From contig CM063256.1 in NCBI GenBank assembly GCA_032158295.1, forward strand, positions 14,926,953-14,990,952: 64,000 nt of DNA, in the 5' to 3' direction. Both the position numbers and the translations under genes were made by a program. The notes under the pieces were generated by a model. The model ran no database searches, was not told where the DNA came from, and saw only the letters and a list, made by a program, of their open reading frames with translations. Source of the DNA: Pycnopodia helianthoides (Eukaryota; Echinodermata; Asteroidea; Forcipulatida; Asteriidae). Of the stretch, positions 57,201-64,000 are shown piece after piece (within the stretch, counting starts at the first letter, position 1; each line of letters begins with the position of its first letter).

Positions 57201-57768
57201 ATGTGTTACCGGTTTAAGAAATAATCCCTTTATCATTATAGTAGTTGAACGTAACCCTCCTCCCTGACCAGGGACCCATTCGGGAGTGAGTGATGGTAAC
57301 CTCACCATCATCTCTACACCTACTTTTGAAACATGTACCTGTAAAACTATCATTGCAACTTATATCAATTTGACAATAGAATTCGTGCTTAGTGGAAAAT
57401 AAAAAAATTGTAATTTGGGATGGATTTGCAATTGAACATTGAACACTCTGCATCCACTCTGCATCATGTTTGCCAGGCACTATGGACTGGCTGTGTCAGC
57501 TCTTGTCTATCAGCTGAAATAAATCAATTGTTTGGAGTACGTTGTCATAGTGATTGTAAACAATACATCATTGATCTACTTGTCTTCATCGATCATTATT
57601 GGGCTTCATTGAAAAGAAAATGTCATTAATGTTGTCATTTGCCCCATGTTGATTTATTGCAAGGAAAAAGCAATATTTACTTGGCAAACAAACCAGTGTG
57701 ACAAGTCCACGTCAGTGTACACTGTACATACAGAGGTATTGGGGGCTAGCGCTGAATATACAGAAAGG

Positions 57769-57824
57769 ATGATGGGCAGCCATCTTGATAGCTGTACACG
57801 CACAGATTTCCACACACAGTGTAG
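57769..57824 (+). CDS. Candidate alternative first exon 10 (very short)
   Basis: MMGSHLDSCTRTDFHTQC to TGTAG/GTACTG, phase 2. It is short and was found by phase-guided search, so it could be chance. Confidence 0.2.
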
Positions 57825-57972
57825 GTACTGTACATAATTTCAAGAGATAGTCTTTCATATGATTATATTTTTGTGATGCTAAGTTTGAAATCTACATGTA
57901 CTTCATCATTGCATGATTGTTAAGATTAATAACCTGTCTCATCATGCCTAGAGTGTACATAACAGACTGTGT

Positions 57973-58310
57973 GCTTAAGCTTTTTGTTATGTAGCCCACC
58001 GAGTGAGTAAACTGCATTATACCTGCCCGCAGGAAGTTTTAGTAACCCAGTTTTTAAACGTGAGTTGTATCACAGCATTAAACGTATGTATCTTTGTGAT
58101 GTACCAATGGTAGCAATCGTAACCTGTTTATTGGTCAATTTAAGTTACATTCACTCATACACAAAATAACTTAACTCTTAAAAAAGTGTTTTAAACAAGT
58201 AGGTTGCACAGTTTTTTAGTAGCCCACAGGGCAAGCTGAGAAGTGGTGCTTGCTAGCCCTTTGCAGTTTTTACTAGACAATGTACGCCGGGCTAGTGTTA
58301 AGGGTGAGCC
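57973..58310 (-). repeat. GCCCTTAACACTAGCCCGGC-family repeat (inverted)
   Basis: Starts GCTTAAGCTTTTTGTTATGT and ends GGGCTAGTGTTAAGGGTGAG; full length relative to 40386-40730. Confidence 0.75.
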
Positions 58311-59179
58311 TTGACATCAAGTACTTTGTTTTGCCACATGTGTACACTTGTGTCTATACGTTACATGTGTACACAGCAAGTAACTCACCCTGCCTCCAAC
58401 CCACCCTGACCCCTACCCCATCCCGACCCCTACCCCACCCCGACCTCTACCCCTATCCTATTTGTATCACCCATCCAAAAAACCCTCCGGTTTTGAAGCG
58501 GGTGATGCACCATCCATCCAAAAGAACATTACACTTATTGATGTCGAGTCAGACGATCCAGACAGCACCAATGTTAATTTATCAACGACTTAATTTATCA
58601 GTCTTTTTATGAATATGATTTATGGGAACCACGCACATGTTTTAAGTGAAATTACATGGGAAAACATGCTGAGTAATGACCAGGTGCGGAGACTTTGTAT
58701 TTAATGAATGAATGATCTACATCGTAGCGTGCCGAGTGACACTTGAAAATTGTTATTCAGTCGAGTACAACATTTCCCTTTTTATAATAACGTGTGGAAA
58801 AGGATTTTTTGTCAAAGCTGTCTCCAGCCAATCTAACCTGACCAGTTTGTAATTGTTGGAATGTTCCAACTTTATGAACTAATTCGTTGAATGCTTTGAA
58901 GGTTGAATAATTGGCACTGACTGCAGGGTCGTTCCACAATTGTTGGCATCACATGATGACTGAAACCTGATCCGGTTTTCTAAATTATGTGGCGATATTT
59001 GCTATTGATGGTATTGCTATTGATGGTTCTTTGCTATTCATGTCCTATGTTTACTGTTAATAAGCAACCTGAGAATTTCCCTGCTCCTGTAATTAATAAT
59101 AACAGTAATTGCTTCTTATTGTATTCAAATCGATCACACAGTTGGTGCTCATGGTGCTTGAACATGAACATTATTACCG

Positions 59180-59886
59180 TGGCAGTCTTTGGGCCAATTC
59201 TTTCATTCCTTAAACCATCTCAGCTCCTTGGGGAGTATACAACCTGTACTGCCAATATACATGTATGTGTAGCGCACCAAGCTAATTCTATTACAAGAAC
59301 CATCTCTGCACAGGTTACCCACTGTCCTTACAGGTTACCCACTGTACTTCCAGGTTACCCACTGTCCTTCCAGGTTACCCACTGTCCTTCCAGGTTACCC
59401 ACTGTCCTTACAGGTTACCCACTGTCCTTCCAGGTTACCCACTGTCCTTACAGGTTACCCACTGTCCTTTATACAGGTTACCCACTGTCCTTCCAGGTTA
59501 CCCACTGTCCTTCCAGGTTACCTACAGTCCTTCCATGTTACCCACTGTCCTTCCAGGTTACCCACTGTCCTTCCAGGTTACCCACTGTCCTTCCAGGTTA
59601 CCCACTGTCCTTCCAGGTTACCCACTGTCCTTCCAGGTTACCCACTGTCCTTCCAGGTTACCAACTGTCTTTACAGGTTACCCACTGTCCTTACAGGTTA
59701 CCCACTGTCCTTACAGGTTACCCACTGTCTTTACAGGTTACCCATTTGCTCTGGGTGAAGAGAGGCAATTATAGTTCAGTGTCTTGCTCAAGGACACAAG
59801 TGTTTTGACAGGGATTCAAACCCACACCCTGATGACTTAACCACCTGAACTTGAGGACGTTGCACTAGACCGCTCGGCTAAGACAC
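59180..59886 (-). mobile_element. tRNA-derived SINE expanded by an internal minisatellite
   Basis: On the minus strand the head GTGTCTTAGCCGAGCGGTCT, GGTTTGAATCCC and ACACTTGTGTCCTTGAGCAA, and on the far side CAGCTCCTTGGGGAGTATAC (plus strand), match the SINE at 21687-22040. The middle is replaced by a long 20-bp tandem array. Confidence 0.75.
59311..59745 (+). repeat. 20-bp minisatellite (CAGGTTACCCACTGTCCTTC), about 21 copies
   Basis: The unit CAGGTTACCCACTGTCCTT(C/A) repeats nearly perfectly for about 435 bases; a few copies carry single changes or a short insertion (TTTATACAGG near 59467). The first and last copies merge into SINE sequence (CAGGTTACCCATTTGCTCTG), where other SINE copies have a single CAGGTACCCATTT. 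Confidence 0.97.
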
Positions 59887-60117
59887 TTCTACAAAATGCA
59901 TACATCACGTTTATTTGGGTAGCATTTTTTGGAGGGGCTATTTCGTACCAATTTCTCGTATCATTTCTTACCATGGAATTCTTCTTTTGACCCCACCTTG
60001 GCTTAAATACTTAAGGTACTAAGAGACTGTGATGTAATGTTTGGTTTTCCCCCAGATCCAAACTCTTATCATTTTGTATTTACACATTGCATCACTGACA
60101 AACCCAAGTTAATTTGA

Positions 60118-60482
60118 TCATACAGGATTAGTAAGGATAAAATCATTGTTTATTCTTAAAGCCTACTAATCATGAAGTTAATACTAGAATCATCTTTTCT
60201 GTGAAATATTTCCCTCTGAAATGAAATTTATTCAAGGAATCTATCTGAAAAGCTATTTAAAAAAAAACAAGGTCTGATTTCGGTTGTTAAACCAAAATTA
60301 AGGACAATGCGTTAACATTCTGAAAATTGTGCGTTGTTTTTCAATATTGTCTCCTGACTCACACAACGGATTAACCTAACATTTTCACAGGTTTTTTATT
60401 TCATGTCTATGGTTGATCACACAAAACATGAACACTGTCTGCGGCTATTTTGTCAGCTCTACTAATCCTGTATAATACCTTT
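60118..60482 (-). mobile_element. MITE-like element, inverted copy of 11286-11671
   Basis: Ends ATACAGGATTAGTAAGGA and TACTAATCCTGTATAATACC are inverted repeats. The interior TGGTTGATCACACAAAACAT matches the 11.3 kb copy in reverse. Confidence 0.65.
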
Positions 60483-60556
60483 AAGTTCCTGTTGCAAATG
60501 AAATATTGAATGTGTGCCAAATAAATAGCTGTAATTTTTTCAATTAAATTTGACAG

Positions 60557-60765
60557 TTCCTCCAACTCGCCCTATAACGCTGGACAAGATCTGAATGCCA
60601 GCGGTAGTTTCAGCTCATCTCAGCAAGAGAGTGCCACCAACAACAACAGACCTGTACCATCAACAGAAAACAACTATCGCCTACTGGAGAGGAAAATAGA
60701 ACGAGAACGAGAGAAGAGGACACACGGAGAAGGACCACCACAACCGAGTAGATTAGATTCCAAAG
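60557..60765 (+). CDS. Shared internal exon of the unidentified multi-first-exon gene
   Basis: The acceptor TTAAATTTGACAG enters in phase 2 and TCCAAAG/GTACAA leaves in phase 1. It encodes SSNSPYNAGQDLNASGSFSS, SQQESATNNNRPVPSTENNY and a charged stretch RLLERKIEREREKRTHGEG. It joins in frame to 62741. A phase-2 entry fits all the candidate first exons upstream except 32078, which needs the exon at 34416 in between. I do not recognise the family; no enzymatic domain is encoded in this window. Confidence 0.65.
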
Positions 60766-60905
60766 GTACAAGTTATTAGAATCAGAACCAGAAACCTTTT
60801 AAAACAAATTGTTAAAAAGAAAAGAAAAGTAGATTAGATTCGAAAGGTACCAGTTATTAGAATCAGAACCAGAAACCTTTAAAAAACAAAATTGTTAAAA
60901 TTGTT
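60747..60905 (+). repeat. Two-copy tandem duplication of an exon end plus donor
   Basis: AGTAGATTAGATTCCAAAGG followed by TACAAGTTATTAGAATCAGA at 60747 recurs 81 bases later at 60828 with few changes. Both copies contain an AAAG/GTAC donor in the same reading phase. Confidence 0.9.
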
Positions 60906-60933
60906 AAAAAGGTGTCTAATGACAAGTGTCTTG

Positions 60934-61086
60934 CTGGCCTTGAATTACACGGAGGCCATGGCTTCTGTTGCCCCTGGTTTGTGCCTTGGTGCCCCTTCAA
61001 AAGTGTCCCTTAATATTTAGATTTCCCAATGGAAGTGACCTTTGCAAAATGGCCTTGCCCTCTCAAAGATGAAATTCCAGGCCTGG
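60934..61086 (+). repeat. CAGGCCTGGAATT-family repeat
   Basis: Runs from CTGGCCTTGAATTACACGGA to GATGAAATTCCAGGCCTGG; full length. A partial inverted relative follows at about 61590-61681. Confidence 0.75.
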
Positions 61087-61188
61087 TATTGCAATTGTTT
61101 CATACCTTACAATGGTGGACAGTATTGATACTTCATCAGGGCAAGGCAGTTTTTCTTTAGTATTAGGGCACCTCTATGAGGGAATCTT

Positions 61189-61589
61189 AAAGGAACATTA
61201 CAGAATTGCTCAGAAAAAAACTTGTAAAATATACTTTTTGATCACAGAATTACATAAAACTTACACAGTCTAATGATGATGATAGTAGAAAACATCCCTT
61301 GAAATATTTCTGTCTGAAATGCCATATTTGATGAGAAATGAATAAACTAATTTTCCGATTGGTGTTTATCGCTCAGTGAGCGTTTTATTCATTTGTTGAA
61401 TCTATATGATTTCATGCAAATTATGTGTAATCGGTTTTTCACTAATTTCTCGTGACCCAGATGGCCAATCGGTCTCAAACTTCTACAAGTTTGTCAGTTT
61501 ATGTACATGTATATGGTGGATTACATAAAGTGCTTACCAGTGCAAGCACAGTGTTTTGTTAGCAAAAACCAATTCTGTAATGTTCCTTT
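61189..61589 (+). mobile_element. MITE, AAAGGAACATTACAG family (copy E)
   Basis: 401 bp with ends AAAGGAACATTACAGAATTG and CAATTCTGTAATGTTCCTTT. The flanks TTA and TAT fit a TA target site better than TTAA. Confidence 0.9.
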
Positions 61590-62122
61590 ATTTTGTACTG
61601 GAACATTTCAAGGGGCACCAAGGCAATGACCAGGGGGCATGGAGGTGATTGCCTCTGTTGCCTCCATAAAGTATCAGGCCTATAGGTTGTTGAGAGTTGA
61701 TTGGAACGTAGTTTAAGTGCACAACTCACTCTGATGCATACAAATGAAATGCAGACTGTGAGAAAGACTCTGCTAGGGTAGAAATGTGAGGCCATAGTAA
61801 AAAGTTTTTGCGTTGATACCGGAGGTCCTATGGTTGGTAAGCAGTTTGAAGCTACTTCTTATTTTCTTACAAATGAAATTGCATGAAAAAGCCACCTTCA
61901 CATTAGATTGATAGAAATACAAATTAAGACAACACAAAAATATTAAGCATGTACACACACATGTTTTGAATAACATCTGAAATAACTATGTTCTTGTAAA
62001 GTACCTCATCTATGTAGAGTTTTCTGCTCCTACTGCACCACACGTTATTGCCATACACATTATTGTCACAAGCTTTAGTGTAGTGCCTTCTCAAAATCTA
62101 TCTGTTTTATTTTGGCGATCTC

Positions 62123-62322
62123 GGCCCAATTTCATAGAGCTGCTTTAGCACAAAAAATTAGCTAAGCAAAACAATTTTTTATATATTTTTTAATACCAGA
62201 ATAAGGTTACCGGCCAAACTATGACACATATTCAATCTGTGACCTGTATCCGGCTAATTTCTGCTCAGCAGAAAATTTTTAAGCAATATTTTCTGCTTAA
62301 GCAGCTCTATGAAATTGTGCCC
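62123..62322. mobile_element. MITE, CATAGAGCTGCTTAAGC family
   Basis: The left end GGCCCAATTTCATAGAGCTG is matched by CAGCTCTATGAAATTGTGCC at the right. It is the best-preserved member of this family in the window (200 bp). Confidence 0.85.
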
Positions 62323-62740
62323 AATTGTTCTTTCTTATTGCGTTCAGTGCATTGGGACTCGGTGTGTCATATCTTATCCCTTTAGGGACCTTAGCGGCCG
62401 CAAACGGCTTGTACCAAAATGCCCATAGTGGCCGCAAACGGCTGCAAGATCTGACCTACCTACTCTCAAAAAAAAAAGGTCAGAGTAAAGGTCATGACCT
62501 GAATTGACATTTTCCAATATTTTCCATGTTAACATGTATTTAAGTTTCTAAAACAAAACCAACGTCAAACACGTTTACAAGAAAAAAATTGTTTAAAAAA
62601 ATGAACAATAAAACCATGTCTTGCGTATAGTGATAATTATACAGAATGGATGGCCTCTAAAGGGTTAAATATAAGCACATTATGGATTAAATACATTATA
62701 TTTTTTCTTAATATTTCACAACAACTTTTGTTCCAAACAG

Positions 62741-62842
62741 GTCTGACACTTCGCAGACTGGGGCTGCATGTCCCACCTGCCACCTTCATGCACTCTTCAC
62801 ACTTAAATCCAATTCAAACTTTGCAATTACATGTATCAACAG
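62741..62842 (+). CDS. Second shared exon of the unidentified gene
   Basis: The acceptor TTGTTCCAAACAG and donor TCAACAG/GTATGA are good; phase 1 to 1. It encodes GLTLRRLGLHVPPATFMHSS and HLNPIQTLQLHVST, in frame with the exon at 60557. The gene continues past the right edge. Confidence 0.6.
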
Positions 62843-64000
62843 GTATGAATTGTCTCTTTGCACACACAGACAGGTTTGCCGTTGGACGTGGTTTTCATGT
62901 GTTGCTGTGATCTTTACACTGCTCCCATAATCCAATTTTCCATTCATTAATTTATCTTCGGTAGGTTTTGTTTTGTTCCGATATTGAAAGGATGGTTCAG
63001 CGGCTAGTCCAATTTCAAGATAATTGATGTGGGTTTTCAAGATAATTGATGTTGGTATTGGAAAGTTTAATTGATGAAAAAAATGATTTATAACCTGCAC
63101 TATCTCTAAAAAATGTTCTCACTTAAATATATGACTGATCGAAGATTTATTTTTTAATAAAAAGGATAACAAACTCACCTCCTTGTATTGGCAGTCTTTA
63201 CTGAACACTATTTTTTTGAAAAGTAATCAGCTCAATTTAAATTTCTCAAGCTATTTAATTGTAACAGATTCCAGAACTTTAAAGTTGGTTCTGGTGTAAA
63301 TCATTTTGAAAACAAGTTTGAAGTGCTTCCATTCCATTCCATAAATTGACTTCCATTTCGATGCCAGATTCCCATACAAAATATAAACTGTTATTTTTTG
63401 CTGTTTTCTTTGAAAAACGTCACAACCTCGTGCTTTTTGGACTGTCAAAATTTAATGCACACTTCCAAAACCACTGATGTGTCCAACTGTAAACATTACA
63501 AATTGTAATTAGCAAAATGTGTAAACTGCACACCCATACATCACATTATCATCAAATTCAGTTTTGCCACCTATTGTCAGAAGTATTTCAACGGAACCCC
63601 CTTTCAAATGTTTGTTGTTTACATTTGTTTAACTCAAGATAAAGAAGACGGAAATTCCCCTGGTTTGTTCTTGTCAATGTTTACTTCTTAAAAAGCACCT
63701 TGAGTGAGTTGTCAAACCACCGTTTATCAGAACCACCACCACCACTCTCAAAAGAGATTTATACACAAGGTTTTACCCCAAACCTCACCCAAAATTTCAA
63801 ATCCTACTTAAGCACCTTAACCGTTTTCACCAAAATGTGCATTTGAGCAATTAATAACCATGTAAAGTTTTTACTTTTGCACAGGTATAATACGCAAACT
63901 AATTATTGTAAAATGGTTTTGTCTTTTTGCAGGGTAAGCTTTTAACTTTTGTTGTTGTTGTGGGGTTACTGGCCAATGGCTTAAAATGACTTCACACCTT
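62843..64000 (+). other. Right-edge region without recognised exon
   Basis: This is AT-rich sequence, probably intron of the gene whose last seen exon ends at 62842. I see no repeat or exon that I can support. Confidence 0.4.

Noticed and set aside
58490..58593. Frame reading GDAPSIQKNITLIDVESDDP then a stop
   Set aside because: A pyrimidine-rich stretch precedes it, but it needs phase-1 entry, which the candidate first exons do not provide. Kept only as a note.
58987..59808. Long + strand open frame (273 codons) over 59.0-59.8 kb
   Set aside because: Most of it is the 20-bp minisatellite read in frame (repeated LPTVLPGYPLSFQVTHCPS); the rest is SINE sequence. It is not a gene.
1..64000. 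CRISPR arrays, operons, bacterial promoters or phage attachment sites
   Set aside because: The sequence is clearly animal genomic DNA with introns; tandem repeats here lack unique spacers of constant size.

Overview
The window looks like one gene-dense but repeat-rich stretch of a marine deuterostome genome. My best guess is an echinoderm, probably a sea star; this rests on the repeat families and the ortholog sequences, not on a species marker. Genes are split into short exons with canonical GT/AG sites. Introns are crowded with small terminal-inverted-repeat elements (MITEs), tRNA-derived SINEs and one LINE remnant. There are no bacterial features. All confident genes are on the + strand.

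Region 1 (about 4.2-23.9 kb) is the nuclear pore gene NUP153, lacking only the exon that encodes the first residues. I could chain 16 coding exons with matching splice phases. They encode, in order, the N-terminal targeting region, the TxxAKRIL / PLxDAKRIP motif region, five RanBP2-type zinc fingers, a long FG-repeat tail, and the conserved basic C-terminus (RKIRKAVRR). The total is about 1,610 residues, similar to or slightly longer than the vertebrate protein. One exon appears to carry a 1-base insertion in a T-run.

Region 2 (about 23.9-31.8 kb) is non-coding: NUP153 3' UTR and/or intergenic DNA, with polyadenylation signals near 31.0 and 31.8 kb.

Region 3 (about 31.9-63 kb) appears to hold a second large + strand gene that I cannot name. 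It has a string of separate short exons, each starting with ATG and ending at a splice donor in phase 2, spread over 25 kb. They precede shared exons at 60.6 kb (phase 2 in) and 62.7 kb. This is the layout of a gene with many alternative promoters and first exons. It is a prediction from splice phase and reading frame only.

Nested inside region 3 (48.4-51.8 kb) is a compact three-exon gene for a Myb/SANT-like DNA-binding protein of the MSANTD3/FSBP/NAIF1 type, with two polyadenylation signals.

Notable structures are: a minisatellite built from the 3' end of a NUP153 exon plus its splice donor, giving nine tandem donors; a similar two-copy duplication of an exon end and donor at 60.7 kb; a long inverted repeat enclosing the last NUP153 exon; a SINE carrying an internal 20-bp minisatellite; and a LINE remnant interrupted by a MITE that itself carries a second palindromic element.
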